Assembly (NCBI GenBank): GCA_015057425.1
Contig: SVEL01000004.1
Location: forward strand, 62,001-126,000
Source of the DNA: Lachnospiraceae bacterium
Lineage (GTDB): Bacteria > Bacillota > Clostridia > Lachnospirales > Lachnospiraceae
DNA: 64,000 nucleotides
Reading direction: 5' to 3'
Of this stretch, positions 52,994 through 62,788 are shown piece by piece. Every line of letters begins with the position of its first letter. Position 1 is the stretch's first letter. The position numbers and the translations under genes are program-made. Under the pieces are notes generated by a model, which was given only the letters and a program-made list of their open reading frames with translations, was not told where the DNA came from and did no database searches.

Positions 52994-53022
52994 ATTATAG
53001 ACCAAAACGCCTAAATTTTCAA
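52994..53022 (-). promoter_or_regulatory. Promoter of the PEGA lipoprotein and pgm
   Basis: TTGAAA (53017-53022), 17 bases, TATAAT (52994-52999) on the minus strand. The -35 box lies within the last codons of the cotS-like gene. Confidence 0.75.
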
Positions 53023-53973
53023 TACAAAACTGGCTTTCAGCTCCTGTTGGATAAACACCTGACTTATCTTTTCATAATTCTTCTCAGCTATAAATGATTT
53101 ACTGCTGTTAAGATATCTGTTTACGACTTTCCAATACTTTTCCGGATAGGAAATCAGCGCTTTTAGTGTTTCTTTTTCAAACCTGCTGATTGGTTTTATC
53201 CTATCGTAGCTTTCTAAAAGATTTATGCCTGTTTTTTCATCCCACTGATATTTTTCCATAACTTTCCTGAGATAATTGTAAAGGTCAATTATCTGCATCT
53301 GATATCTGCTACCCTCAAAATTTATAATACACGTTTTATTACCGTCAAAAATTATATTGTGGTAATTATAATTTCCGTGAGTTATTCCTTTTTCCGAATC
53401 AGACTTTTCCGAAAGACTTTTCATAGTATCAACCGCTTCTGCTGCCATATGGTAATATGTATCGAAATTCCGTAATATATCAAGTTCAAGCATTCCTTTT
53501 TTAGTTTTATTTCTTATATAGTTTCTTGCCCTTTTAAGCTCTACATTATGTTTGTAATACTCTTCATATATTCCTTCCGGTGAAACAGGAATTTCTGCAT
53601 CAATGCTCAAATTATTAAAATTATTATGTAATACTGCCAGTTTCTCTGCTCCCTTGTACACATCTTCTACGTTCTTAACATCGCACTCTTTTCCGTCAAA
53701 CCAAAGCTTAACAATATATGTTGTTCCGTCTTCCAATTCTGTTATAAGGTTATCTTCTTTATTTTTAAGGGGACAGTCTGTAACAATATCACCTATTTCA
53801 TTTAGTTTTAAAAGAAGTTCTTCTTCATATTCCATACGCCTCTTCGTTCCTATATATTCCCTAACCAGAATGTTTCCCTGTTTCGTATGGCAGATAATTG
53901 AACCGCGACCTTTTCTTTTACTTATAACATCTATATCATAATATTCCAAAACTTCTTCACTTCTATCGTCCAA
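53011..53973 (-). CDS. cotS: CotS-like spore coat protein with degenerate kinase fold
   Basis: A 320-residue protein of the CotS family, which shares the aminoglycoside-phosphotransferase fold. The catalytic HGD and DFE are altered: THGNYNYHN and IINFEGS, so phosphotransfer may be lost. In Bacillus and Clostridium CotS proteins lie in the spore coat. The frame opens at an ATG at 54009, but this is in the loop of a terminator and lacks a ribosome site. TTG 53973, eight bases after AAGGGGG, gives the usual MDDRSEEVLEYY-type start. It follows proS and cca in the same direction. Confidence 0.85.
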   Translation of the reverse strand: MDDRSEEVLEYYDIDVISKRKGRGSIICHTKQGNILVREYIGTKRRMEYEEELLLKLNEIGDIVTDCPLKNKEDNLITELEDGTTYIVKLWFDGKECDVKNVEDVYKGAEKLAVLHNNFNNLSIDAEIPVSPEGIYEEYYKHNVELKRARNYIRNKTKKGMLELDILRNFDTYYHMAAEAVDTMKSLSEKSDSEKGITHGNYNYHNIIFDGNKTCIINFEGSRYQMQIIDLYNYLRKVMEKYQWDEKTGINLLESYDRIKPISRFEKETLKALISYPEKYWKVVNRYLNSSKSFIAEKNYEKISQVFIQQELKASFVLKI

Positions 53974-54027
53974 AAAACAATCCCCCTTCTCATAGTCTGC
54001 ATACTTCATACTATGAAAAGAGGGATT
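53972..54027 (-). terminator. Terminator after cca, overlapping the cotS ribosome site
   Basis: AATCCCTCTTTTCATAGT (54010-54027, read on the minus strand) pairs with ACTATGAGAAGGGGGATT (53979-53996) with few mismatches, followed by GTTTTTT. The AAGGGGG ribosome site of the cotS-like gene is in the second arm, so the fold could both end the cca transcript and mask the next start. Confidence 0.7.
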
Positions 54028-54030
54028 TGT

Positions 54031-55236
54031 TTATGCAAATTCTTTAGCTTTTTTAATTAATTCTTCTTTATTATTTTTCTCCGGATTATCTAATACCATA
54101 TCAAATAATTTACCAAGCACCTCGCCCATGGCTTTACCCGGTTCGATTCCGATTTCTTTTAAATCTGAACCTTTTATCTGCATATCTCCGATACTAAGGC
54201 AATCTCCGTTTTTTATAATCTCATTGTATATTTTTCTTACCTGGCATACATCTGTTTCGCACACGCTCTCCATATAATCAAGATACATCTGATATATATC
54301 TGCGCCGACCACACACATATGTCTTCTGACTGCTGCCGCCTTTGCATCAGGATAAGTCTTACTGTTTTTCACAAGCTTGGATACAATATTTAGCGTTTTA
54401 TTGTCAAATTTAAGGCTCCTAACTGCTGCTTCCGGTTTCTCTTCATCTCTAAAAAGGGCTGCCCATCTTATATAATGGTTTTTAGGCGTGCCTTTGACTA
54501 TCTTTGCAGTGTCTTTCCACCACTTATCAGACTTTGTTATGATTGTACTGTCTGTTTCGTCAAATACAACTCCTATAACTCCCGTAGAATGAAGCAGATA
54601 TACTTTGTCACTTTTATCTGACATAAGTAACTTGTCCATTTCTACCTGAATTCTTTCACGGCTTATTTTGGAAAGATTTCCTTTAAGTGTTTTGATAGCA
54701 CTGATTGTATCTTCATCTATCTGAAAATCTAACTGTGCGGCAAATCTTACTGCCCTAAGTATTCTGAGAGCATCTTCCGAAAATCTTGCTAAGGGGTCCC
54801 CTACGCATCTTATAATACGTCTGTCTATATCTCCCATACCGTCAAATTTATCAACGATTCCTGTTCTATTGTTATATGCCATGGCATTGATGGTAAAATC
54901 GCGACGTTCGAGGTCGAGAGTCAGGTTATCAGTAAACTGAACTTCCTTTGGATGTCTTCCATCCTCATATTCGCCATCAACTCTAAAGGTGGTTACTTCG
55001 TATCCCACCCCGCCTATCATAACTGTCACCGTTCCATGCTTGATTCCGGTATCAATAGTCTTATTAAATATGGCCTTGACCTCATCTGCCTTAGCTGAAG
55101 TTGTTATATCCCAGTCATTTGGAATTCTTCCCATAACTGCGTCGCGGACACAGCCACCTACTGCGTAGGCTTCGTATCCGCTATCCTCCAGTATCCTGAT
55201 AATGAGTTCAACACTTTCAGGTAATTTGATTTTCAT
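54031..55236 (-). CDS. cca: CCA tRNA nucleotidyltransferase
   Basis: A 401-residue class II nucleotidyltransferase. Motif A reads GGCVRDAVMGRIPNDWDIT with the catalytic aspartates, and the following RRDFTINAMAYN and RFAAQLDF regions are typical. It adds or repairs the CCA end of tRNAs. The start ATG overlaps the TAA stop of proS (TAATG), so the two are translationally coupled; GGGGAAAAG lies upstream. A possible HD domain is not visible at the C-terminus. Confidence 0.93.
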   Translation of the reverse strand: MKIKLPESVELIIRILEDSGYEAYAVGGCVRDAVMGRIPNDWDITTSAKADEVKAIFNKTIDTGIKHGTVTVMIGGVGYEVTTFRVDGEYEDGRHPKEVQFTDNLTLDLERRDFTINAMAYNNRTGIVDKFDGMGDIDRRIIRCVGDPLARFSEDALRILRAVRFAAQLDFQIDEDTISAIKTLKGNLSKISRERIQVEMDKLLMSDKSDKVYLLHSTGVIGVVFDETDSTIITKSDKWWKDTAKIVKGTPKNHYIRWAALFRDEEKPEAAVRSLKFDNKTLNIVSKLVKNSKTYPDAKAAAVRRHMCVVGADIYQMYLDYMESVCETDVCQVRKIYNEIIKNGDCLSIGDMQIKGSDLKEIGIEPGKAMGEVLGKLFDMVLDNPEKNNKEELIKKAKEFA

Positions 55237-56666
55237 TAATATGCTTTTCCCCAATATACCATTGTCTTAGCAGGCTTGCCACAGCAAACACACTTATCAG
55301 AAAGTGTTTCCTGTACAAATGGCATACATCTTGATGTTGCTGTTGTATCTTCCTTTATCTTAAGTTCGCAAGCTTCATCTCCACACCACATAGCCTTAAT
55401 AAATCCAGGCTTATTTTCAACCGCATCTTTGAATTCTTCGTATGTAGCAGCTGTAGTAGTATGTTCATCTCTATGCTGTCTTGCTCTTTCAAGCATTTCT
55501 GCCTGCATTGTCACAAGAACTTCACCGATCTTGTCATTAATTTCATCAAGGCTTACAACTATCTTTTCACGAGTATCACGTCTTACGATAACTGCCTGAT
55601 TAGCCTCGATATCCTTTGGTCCGATTTCAACACGAAGCGGAATACCTCTAACTTCCTGCTCTGCAAACTTCCAACCAGGTGACTTGTCAGTGTCGTCAAC
55701 CTTCACTCTGTAATTTGAAAGTGTCTCTGCAAGCTCTGCTGCCTTTTCAAGAACGCCTTCCTTCTTCTGCATAATAGGTACAATCATAATCTGAACAGGT
55801 GCAACCATAGGTGGAAGCACAAGTCCGCTGTCATCACCATGTACCATAATTACAGCACCGATAAGTCTTGTAGACATACCCCATGATGTCTGGTGTACGT
55901 ATTTAAGTTTATTGTCCTTATCTGTATACTGAATATCAAATGCCTTAGCAAATCCGTCACCGAAATTGTGGCTTGTACCTGACTGAAGAGCCTTTCCGTC
56001 ATGCATAAGGGCCTCAATAGTATATGTAGCTTTAGCACCCGCAAACTTCTCTTTATCTGTCTTTCTACCCTTAATCATAGGTATAGCAAGAACTTCTTCA
56101 CAGAATTTAGCATAGAGATTTAACATCTCAATAGTTTTTTCTTCTGCTTCTTCTGCAGTAGCATGTGCTGTATGTCCTTCCTGCCATAAAAATTCCGAAC
56201 TTCTAAGGAATGGTCTTGTAGTCTTTTCCCAACGGCAAACTGAACACCACTGGTTATATAACTTTGGTAAATCTCTGTATGACTGTACGATGTTTGAATA
56301 TAAGTCACAGAACAAAGTTTCTGATGTTGGCCTTACGCAAAGTCTTTCTGCAAGTTCTGTAGCGCCGCCGTGTGTAACCCATGCTACTTCAGGTGCAAAA
56401 CCTTCTACATGATCCTTTTCTTTCTGTAAAAGACTTTCAGGAATGAACATAGGCATATATACATTTTCAACACCTGTTTCCTTAAATCTTCTGTCAAGTT
56501 CCTTCTGTATCATTTCCCAGATAGCATAGCCATTGGGGCGAAGAATCATACATCCTTTTACACTTGAATATTCAATTAATTCAGCCTTTTTCACAACGTC
56601 TGTATACCATTGTGCAAAATCTTCACCCATAGAGGTGATGGCCTCAACAAGCTTTTTCTCTGCCAT
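55236..56666 (-). CDS. proS: Prolyl-tRNA synthetase, archaeal/eukaryotic-type (ProS type 3)
   Basis: A 476-residue class II synthetase without the bacterial editing insertion. Motif 2 is [22 protein letters not shown]; the C-terminal zinc-binding extension has CVCCGKP and ends in YWGKAY, the terminal tyrosine characteristic of this type. It charges tRNA-Pro. First gene of the proS-cca-cotS group. The ATG has GGAGA upstream. The 88-base gap before it shows no T-box. Confidence 0.96.
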   Translation of the reverse strand: MAEKKLVEAITSMGEDFAQWYTDVVKKAELIEYSSVKGCMILRPNGYAIWEMIQKELDRRFKETGVENVYMPMFIPESLLQKEKDHVEGFAPEVAWVTHGGATELAERLCVRPTSETLFCDLYSNIVQSYRDLPKLYNQWCSVCRWEKTTRPFLRSSEFLWQEGHTAHATAEEAEEKTIEMLNLYAKFCEEVLAIPMIKGRKTDKEKFAGAKATYTIEALMHDGKALQSGTSHNFGDGFAKAFDIQYTDKDNKLKYVHQTSWGMSTRLIGAVIMVHGDDSGLVLPPMVAPVQIMIVPIMQKKEGVLEKAAELAETLSNYRVKVDDTDKSPGWKFAEQEVRGIPLRVEIGPKDIEANQAVIVRRDTREKIVVSLDEINDKIGEVLVTMQAEMLERARQHRDEHTTTAATYEEFKDAVENKPGFIKAMWCGDEACELKIKEDTTATSRCMPFVQETLSDKCVCCGKPAKTMVYWGKAY

Positions 56667-56754
56667 CTCTAAATTCTCCTTTAAATTATATTCCGGACAT
56701 ATCTGTAAATTATCCGTTTTAAGTTATCTGTGCGACAAATTATCAAACTTAATG

Positions 56755-57843
56755 TTATTCCAGAATTTGATTTTTGTCAAGGGTATTCGTACTTCCATAC
56801 AGCATCTCATATACAATTTTAATAATAATAAATCCAATAGGTCCAAGTATAAATCCGATAACTCCAAAAAGCTTATACCCGATAAATATAGATGCAAGTG
56901 TTACTACAGGATGAATGCCTACTTTATCCCCCATAAGTTTAGGTTCTATAATCTCACGAACCAGGTTACAGACAACAAATGCTGCAAATAAAATTATTGC
57001 CATAAAGTATTTTCCTTCAATTACACTTAATATACTCCATGGTATTAGGATAATTCCCACTCCAATCATAGGCAGTGCATCAAGTAAACCTATTAGTATT
57101 CCTACAATCACCCCATTATCAATCTGCAGGATAAGTAACGTGACACTACATATAATTGCCGTAATAACCATTATAATTAACTGGCTTTTAAAATACACCT
57201 TCACTATACTTATGACATTGTCATATACAGTCATCAATTCTCCCAATAAGAAAACTTTATGTTTTTTATTATCAATTCCGTTCAAATCCTTTGCCATAAA
57301 TACTATTGATGCATAAAGAACTGCTGCTGCTATAAATATGCTGATAATTTGTTTTATTATGTCGACACTGTTCCCCATAGAACTTCCTATTATGGAAGAT
57401 ACCGCACTGTCTGCACCGTCTTTACATATATCAAGTACCCTTGCCTTTACCACTCCGTGCTTTATCTCAAATGTTTCTTCTATCTGAAAGAAAATATTGT
57501 CAGCATAAGCATATACCATATTTTCATAGGTATCTCTATTAAGAATAAGACTATGAACCCACTGATACACTAAGATTCCTATTGCAATGATAAATGCACA
57601 GATAACACCTGTTACCAATGTAAGTATTATGGCTGACGCAATTCCGTCAGCTATCTTCAGATGCTTCTTAAGAAACTTTACAAAAGGAGAAATTGTTTTA
57701 GCTATTATGAACCCTGCCACAAGAGGCCATGTAAGAGGCAGAATGTATTTTACCGCCAGTATATAACCTACTATAAGTACTGCTATAACTGCCAGTCTTT
57801 TTGCTTTATCGCGCATTTCCTCATTTATCATTCCTCCATCCAT
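56755..57843 (-). CDS. AI-2E-family transporter (PerM-like membrane protein)
   Basis: A protein of about 362 residues with seven or eight membrane helices and the family signatures NLVREIIEPKLMG and HPVVTLASIFIGYKLFGVIGFILGP-like C-terminal region. Family members transport diverse small solutes, including autoinducer-2 and sodium/proton exchange; the substrate here is unknown. The start is uncertain: ATG 57843 has AGGAGA about ten bases upstream, while the frame is open to 57870 and other ATGs follow at 57831. The ribosome site lies in the arm of an inverted repeat. It diverges from the pseudouridine synthase gene. Confidence 0.88.
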   Translation of the reverse strand: MDGGMINEEMRDKAKRLAVIAVLIVGYILAVKYILPLTWPLVAGFIIAKTISPFVKFLKKHLKIADGIASAIILTLVTGVICAFIIAIGILVYQWVHSLILNRDTYENMVYAYADNIFFQIEETFEIKHGVVKARVLDICKDGADSAVSSIIGSSMGNSVDIIKQIISIFIAAAVLYASIVFMAKDLNGIDNKKHKVFLLGELMTVYDNVISIVKVYFKSQLIIMVITAIICSVTLLILQIDNGVIVGILIGLLDALPMIGVGIILIPWSILSVIEGKYFMAIILFAAFVVCNLVREIIEPKLMGDKVGIHPVVTLASIFIGYKLFGVIGFILGPIGFIIIKIVYEMLYGSTNTLDKNQILE

Positions 57844-57905
57844 AAACCCCTGTCTCCTCTCACATCTCATTGTAAAGATAGTATTGGCGGAAACAGGGGG
57901 TTTTA
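57843..57905 (-). promoter_or_regulatory. Inverted repeat covering the ribosome site of the transporter gene
   Basis: Read on the minus strand, TAAAACCCCCTGTTTCC (about 57889-57905) can pair with GGAGACAGGGGTTTA (57843-57857) with one mismatch and one bulged base. The second arm contains AGGAG just before the start codon, so the fold would hide the ribosome site. No ligand-binding RNA family is recognised. Confidence 0.5.
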
Positions 57906-57991
57906 TTACATTCTTCTTGCCTTTTATGAGGAAATAATATATGATTTCTGTAGATTTTTAAAAATAATGAAAGGAAATACAGGAAAGGCTT

Positions 57992-58762
57992 ATGGTAGAT
58001 ATTTTATATGAAGACAATGACATAATAGTTGTGGTTAAGCCGGTTGGGACTGCATCCCAGACAGAGCGTTCCATGTCACCGGATATGGTAAGTATCCTTA
58101 TGAACTATCAGAAGTGTAATGGTGTTAAGAACCCATATGTTGGAGTAGTTCACAGACTTGATAAACCGGTATCAGGAATAATGGTTTATGGTAAAAATAA
58201 AAATGCTACCGCCATATTATCTAAGAATATCGCTGAGCATGATTGGAATAAAAAGTATGTGGCTGTATTTTGTTCTGCCTCTTTTCCGGAAGATTCCGGC
58301 ATGTCACAAGGTTCTGTCATACCGGATGAAGCGGGTACTTGTTGTACCTGGTTACCTATGGAAGACTACCTTGTACGTGACGGAAAGACTAATACTTCAT
58401 TTATCTGCGACAAAACTCATAAAGACGCAAAGCTTGCTTCTTTAAATTATCGTATTATTGAGACTAAAAATGTCACAGAACTTCCATCACTTAACAGTCA
58501 TATAGATCTTACTGCAAACAATATTAACTTTGTTTCTTTAGCTGAAATTGAGCTTATAACCGGCAGACACCATCAGATACGTGTACAATTTGCTTCAAGA
58601 AATATGATGTTGTGGGGCGATACCCGCTACGGTTCTAAGGATTTTAAAAAAACAAGCGTTGCCCTTTGCAGCAATAGCTTAAGTTTTGTTCATCCTGTTA
58701 CAAAAAAGAGGCTCGATTTTACAATCAAGCCTCAAAATTCAATATTTAAGTTGTTTATATAA
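57992..58762 (+). CDS. RluA-family pseudouridine synthase
   Basis: A 256-residue enzyme without an S4 domain. The catalytic aspartate lies in HRLDKPVSGIMVYGK, and the terminal motif ITGRHHQIRVQFAS followed by LWGDTRYG is typical of RluA enzymes. It isomerises uridine in rRNA or tRNA; the target site cannot be read from sequence. AGGAAAGG precedes the ATG by three bases. It stands alone on the plus strand. Confidence 0.93.
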   Translation: MVDILYEDNDIIVVVKPVGTASQTERSMSPDMVSILMNYQKCNGVKNPYVGVVHRLDKPVSGIMVYGKNKNATAILSKNIAEHDWNKKYVAVFCSASFPEDSGMSQGSVIPDEAGTCCTWLPMEDYLVRDGKTNTSFICDKTHKDAKLASLNYRIIETKNVTELPSLNSHIDLTANNINFVSLAEIELITGRHHQIRVQFASRNMMLWGDTRYGSKDFKKTSVALCSNSLSFVHPVTKKRLDFTIKPQNSIFKLFI

Positions 58763-58784
58763 TCATCTGTGATTATACTTTTTC
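58758..58784 (+). terminator. Short terminator between rluA-type and chemoreceptor genes
   Basis: TATAATCA and TGATTATA form an eight-bp hairpin with a four-base loop, followed by CTTTTTC. It overlaps both stop regions. Confidence 0.6.
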
Positions 58785-60176
58785 GAATTTGCTTACTTCA
58801 TTAGCCATGTCTTTAGATATCTTTTCATGACCTTCTGTCTCTTCCTGAATCTGTGCCATTGCTTCAACAAGTTCAGCTGCATCTTCGGCAACGCTTGAAA
58901 CTGCCTTGGCACCTTCATCTACTGTAAGGGAAATATCATTGATACCTGTATCCATTACCTGCATAGTTTCTGCTATCTCTGTAGCTCTTACTGCAAATCC
59001 GCGAAGGATTTCATTCATGTTGTCAGCATCCTGTTCATACTGTGCAACAATATCAACAAATCCATCGTAATCCTTCATAACATTTTCATCGATAAACTTA
59101 AGCATTTGCTGAGCATTGTTTGCAAGTGCATCAACTGCAGTAATAACAAGATTACTGATTTCCTGAATGTTGTTAGCTGTTACACGGCTATTGTCTGCAA
59201 GTACACGAATTTCATCTGCAACTACTGCAAAACCTTTACCTGCCTCACCTGCTCTTGCAGCCTCGATAGATGCATTAAGAGCAAGAAGATTTGTCTGGCT
59301 TGAAATGCTGAGAATTTCATTGGTAAGTTCATTAATCTTCTGAACGTTTTTGCTTTCCTGTACTGATTCTTCAAGCACTACGCTGATATTTTGAAGTACT
59401 TCTGTAGCTGATCTTTTGCTTTCAACCGTTTCTGTATGCATCTTATCAGCTTTTTCTTTAATAGATGAAACAATTCCAACGCCATTATCTACATTGTCGC
59501 TCATCATTTTAACCTGCTCAAGTACATTTGCACTACCTTCTGTGATCTGTTCAAGAGTAGCTGCAACTTCCTGCATACTTGCCGCAAGTTCTTCTGTAGC
59601 TGACGAAACATTTGTCGCATTTTTGTTAGAATCATTTACCTGTTCTGTTATGTTAACAACTGACTGGTCAAGGATAGCGGACTGTTCCTTCATTCTACCT
59701 ACAAGAACCTGAAGGTTTTCTATAAATCCATTGATACCCTTTGCCATATTGCCGATTTCGTCTTTTGATTTTACATTGATACGTGCTGTGAGGTCACCCT
59801 TGTTGTCAACAATATCCTGAACTATTTCATCTAACTGTCTGCTCACCTTTTTAGCCGGCTTTGATACGCTCAAAGTAATGTAAATTATCGCGATAGCACC
59901 TACGACTAATACAAAAAATCCTAAAGCAACATCAAAAACAAGTGTTCCCACAATCTTAGTTTCGCTATGTTCGAGAATATAGTCGATTTCTTCCTGCAAA
60001 TCTCTGGTACTTTCGCTTTCTCCCACCTTTTCTTCAAACTCATGAATATCATTTGCTATATCTGTATTAAATTCACTTATGGTCATCATTGCCGCTGCAT
60101 TAAGTCCACATATGGCAACCATAATTATGGATAAAATAACCATTATAGCAAAAAGTTTTCCACCTATACTTTTCAT
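58773..60176 (-). CDS. Methyl-accepting chemotaxis protein
   Basis: A 467-residue chemoreceptor with two membrane helices (about 7-29 and 77-100), a short extracytoplasmic region of only about 45 residues, a HAMP domain (about 100-155) and the cytoplasmic coiled-coil signalling region. The hairpin tip reads [20 protein letters not shown] followed by [14 protein letters not shown]. The small sensor loop means it may sense through the membrane or a partner. It signals to CheA/CheW; no che genes are in the window. Promoter: extended -10 TGGTATTAT at 60235-60243. Confidence 0.95.
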   Translation of the reverse strand: MKSIGGKLFAIMVILSIIMVAICGLNAAAMMTISEFNTDIANDIHEFEEKVGESESTRDLQEEIDYILEHSETKIVGTLVFDVALGFFVLVVGAIAIIYITLSVSKPAKKVSRQLDEIVQDIVDNKGDLTARINVKSKDEIGNMAKGINGFIENLQVLVGRMKEQSAILDQSVVNITEQVNDSNKNATNVSSATEELAASMQEVAATLEQITEGSANVLEQVKMMSDNVDNGVGIVSSIKEKADKMHTETVESKRSATEVLQNISVVLEESVQESKNVQKINELTNEILSISSQTNLLALNASIEAARAGEAGKGFAVVADEIRVLADNSRVTANNIQEISNLVITAVDALANNAQQMLKFIDENVMKDYDGFVDIVAQYEQDADNMNEILRGFAVRATEIAETMQVMDTGINDISLTVDEGAKAVSSVAEDAAELVEAMAQIQEETEGHEKISKDMANEVSKFEKV

Positions 60177-60234
60177 AATTCATCCTTCCTTTCCTATTTA
60201 GTTCTCTTAATCACAAACACGCCTCTTTAGATAT

Positions 60235-60243
60235 ATAATACCA
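60235..60243 (-). promoter_or_regulatory. Extended -10 promoter of the chemoreceptor gene
   Basis: TGGTATTAT on the minus strand, about 60 bases before the ATG; no convincing -35 box and no sigma-28 motif. Confidence 0.4.
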
Positions 60244-60275
60244 CTTTTTTGGGGATAAATCTATATTTTTAGACA

Positions 60276-60304
60276 AAAAAAGGACTTTTTTCAAGTCCTT
60301 TTTT
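60276..60304 (-). terminator. Terminator of the two-component operon
   Basis: AAAAAAGGACTT pairs perfectly with AAGTCCTTTTTT around a five-base loop. Confidence 0.85.
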
Positions 60305-60321
60305 CGACATTTATTGTGACG

Positions 60322-60507
60322 TTACACCTTAAATCTATATCCTACGCCCCTTTTATTCAAGTTTGCTTCGCAAACTTGCGCGCCGAGCAGGAACAACTTG
60401 TGTTTTCCTTTCCTGCGAGTGCGCATCCTGCACGCAGTGCAACTATCTGGGGCGTCCAAATAGATTCTAACTACACCTTAAAGCGGTATCCTACGCCCCA
60501 GATAGTT
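60322..60507. repeat. Palindromic element bounded by a duplicated response-regulator 3' end
   Basis: 60322-60348 encodes GVGYRFKV plus a stop on the minus strand, the same eight residues that end the intact regulator gene at 60471, with synonymous differences. Between the copies lie a perfect hairpin CAAGTTTGC-TTC-GCAAACTTG (60358-60378), paired TCCTGC/GCAGGA segments, and the inverted repeat 60441-60455 with 60493-60507, which reaches into the coding sequence. It looks like insertion of a palindromic unit at the gene end. Confidence 0.75.
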
Positions 60508-61160
60508 TCTATATACTGTGGCTTCGCTGTATCTGCTTCAATCTTTTCTCTTATTTTCTTAATATGTACTGTTACGGTTGCAATATCACCGACAGATTCC
60601 ATATCCCAAATGTTACTGAAAAGTTCTTCCTTTGTAAACACTCTGTTTGGATTTGATGCGAAGAACGCAAGAAGATCAAATTCCTTTGTTGTAAGAATTT
60701 TTTCTTCATCATTTACATATACACGTCTTGCAGTTTTATCTATCTTGATTCCGCGAATGCTTATAATCTCATTTTGAGCCGCCACACCACCGATGAGTCT
60801 CTCGTATCTTGCAAGATGTGCTTTTACACGTGCAACAAGTTCACTTGGGCTAAATGGTTTAGTAATATAATCATCTGCCCCAAGTCCTAATCCTCTTATT
60901 TTGTCAATATCATCTTTCTTAGCTGAAACAACCAAAATAGGAACATTCTTTTGTTCTCTGATGCTCTTGCAAATCTCAAAACCATCTATACCCGGAAGCA
61001 TAAGATCTATAATAAATAAATCATATTCTGACGCCAATGCCTTTTCAAGTCCCTCGTCACCTCTGTTAGCAATTTCCACTTCAAAATTACTAAGTTCAAG
61101 GTAATCCTTCTCAAGCTCTGCAATAGACTCTTCATCTTCAATAATTAATATTCTGCTCAT
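60471..61160 (-). CDS. OmpR/PhoB-family response regulator
   Basis: A 229-residue two-component regulator. Receiver domain (1-115) with phosphoacceptor D52 in FIIDLMLPG and the conserved lysine in VVSAKKDD; winged-helix DNA-binding domain (about 130-229) ending in ETIWGVGYRFKV. ATG 61160 follows GGAGG by five bases; in-frame codons to 61178 lie before that site. It is 93 bases downstream of the kinase gene. Its last codons belong to an inverted repeat and are duplicated downstream. Confidence 0.95.
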   Translation of the reverse strand: MSRILIIEDEESIAELEKDYLELSNFEVEIANRGDEGLEKALASEYDLFIIDLMLPGIDGFEICKSIREQKNVPILVVSAKKDDIDKIRGLGLGADDYITKPFSPSELVARVKAHLARYERLIGGVAAQNEIISIRGIKIDKTARRVYVNDEEKILTTKEFDLLAFFASNPNRVFTKEELFSNIWDMESVGDIATVTVHIKKIREKIEADTAKPQYIETIWGVGYRFKV

Positions 61161-61253
61161 AAAATCCTCCATTTCCATTCACAAGTCTTATCTTATGTAT
61201 CATTTTACCACAAAACACAAAAATTAATCTATATTTTTTGCAATAAATGTAAA

Positions 61254-62729
61254 TTATTCAGCTTTTTTTAAGGTAAAATGAATAGTTGTACCTTCCTCGT
61301 ACACACTTTCTGCCCAAATACTTCCTCCGTGAGCTTCAACTATCTTCTTAACAATTGCTAAGCCGATACCGCTTCCGCCTCTCTTTGAATTTCTCGATGC
61401 ATCTGTTCTGTAAAATCTGTCAAATATTTTGTCAATATCCTTTTCTTCTATACCTTTACCATTGTCAGATATAGATATCTTCACAAAGTTTCCTGCATCA
61501 CTTATTTTAATATCCACTTTTCCCGGTGTTTTGTCAATATATTTTACTGAATTTCCTACAATATTATTGATAACTCTGCGAAGTTTTTCAGAATCAGCTA
61601 AAACCTTCTCATTTTTGTGAAGCAGATTTTCAAATGTCATAATCATATTGTTCTGTTCAAGTTCAATTGACGTTTCATCATAAAAATCATGCATATATGC
61701 CGCAATATTAAGTTTCACAAAATTATACGGTATAGTGTTAGTATCTATCTGAGAATATAATGTAAGCTCGCTGATAAGTCTGTCCATATCTACGGATTTG
61801 TTATATATAGTCTTTAAATACTTAAGTCGCTTCTCCTCCGTGTCAGCAACTCCATCCATAAGTCCTTCAACATATCCTTTGATAGTTGTAATAGGTGTCT
61901 TCAAATCATGAGAAATGTTGCTTATAAGCTCCTTACTTTCCTTATCATATATAAGGTTTGCCTCCACACTTTCCTTAAGTTTAGAACGCATAATTTCAAA
62001 TGATTCGCTAAGGTCACCAAACTCATCATCTTCATACTTCCTTACAACGAAATCAAGTTCACCTCTTGCTATCTTTTCAGTTGCTCTTTTCAAGTTATAA
62101 AGAGGTGTCATTACCGTATTATACAACCAAACGGTCAATACAATAGCTGTCAGTAAAAATATAAGAACGGCTATAACTATGATTTCTGCTACAAGAATGC
62201 CAACTTCATCAAGCTGTTCACCTGTCTTCGATACGATATACACTACACCTTTACTTCCATCCTGAAATGTAAACTTTTCCGCTTTGATAAGATACTGGTC
62301 CTCATTATAAGCATAAAAGTTCTTCATCTTACCATCACCGATTTCATCATAAGTAGGCAAAATTGTTACAAAATCATTCGGATTAAGACCTGTACCGACA
62401 TATTCCTGTTTACCGTTTTTTGTGATCAGAACATAGCTGTATCTTGACGCAAGCTTTCCGCTTAACTGCTCCAGATATTCTTCATTTCCCAGAAGATATA
62501 TTTCCTCACTGATAACACGTCTGACTTCTTCTATTGCACTTTCACTGATTTTATCTAACAATATGGTAGAATTGAATACCTGTTCTGCTGACTCTATGGT
62601 TATACCATAAGAGCGCTCAAGACTTTTCTTTTGCGAAAATGTAACTATTACAATACTTAAAGTTATAAATAAAACAGGAATTATGATATATAAAATGAAT
62701 GAAAGCTTTATTTTTGTATTTATTTTCAT
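61254..62729 (-). CDS. Sensor histidine kinase
   Basis: A 491-residue membrane kinase. Two helices (about 8-28 and 182-206) flank an extracytoplasmic sensor of about 150 residues, followed by HAMP (about 205-258), HisKA with the phosphoacceptor in NISHDLKTPITTIKGYVEG, and HATPase with NNIVGNSVKY, DNGKGIEEKD and GGSGIGLAIVKKIV. The signal is unknown. The ATG at 62729 is preceded by GGTGA five bases upstream. The frame stays open to 62765, but that stretch runs through a hairpin. The order kinase then regulator, downstream of metK, is less usual than regulator first. Confidence 0.94.
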   Translation of the reverse strand: MKINTKIKLSFILYIIIPVLFITLSIVIVTFSQKKSLERSYGITIESAEQVFNSTILLDKISESAIEEVRRVISEEIYLLGNEEYLEQLSGKLASRYSYVLITKNGKQEYVGTGLNPNDFVTILPTYDEIGDGKMKNFYAYNEDQYLIKAEKFTFQDGSKGVVYIVSKTGEQLDEVGILVAEIIVIAVLIFLLTAIVLTVWLYNTVMTPLYNLKRATEKIARGELDFVVRKYEDDEFGDLSESFEIMRSKLKESVEANLIYDKESKELISNISHDLKTPITTIKGYVEGLMDGVADTEEKRLKYLKTIYNKSVDMDRLISELTLYSQIDTNTIPYNFVKLNIAAYMHDFYDETSIELEQNNMIMTFENLLHKNEKVLADSEKLRRVINNIVGNSVKYIDKTPGKVDIKISDAGNFVKISISDNGKGIEEKDIDKIFDRFYRTDASRNSKRGGSGIGLAIVKKIVEAHGGSIWAESVYEEGTTIHFTLKKAE

Positions 62730-62742
62730 ATCGCTCACCATT

Positions 62743-62775
62743 ATGACAGCTATGGCTTTTGCCATAGCCCGTCAT
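62743..62775. other. Hairpin between metK and the kinase gene
   Basis: ATGACAGCTATGGC and GCCATAGCCCGTCAT pair around TTTT with a small internal bulge. On the minus strand no T-run follows, so it is more likely an RNA-processing or partial-termination signal. Confidence 0.6.
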
Positions 62776-62788
62776 CTAAAGTTACAAA

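Noticed and set aside
60177-60275. Sigma-28 promoter before the chemoreceptor gene
   Set aside because: A TAAA is present but no CCGATAT follows at the right distance.
60316-60777. 153-codon plus-strand frame over the palindromic element
   Set aside because: It is the antisense shadow of the response-regulator gene joined to non-coding repeat sequence.
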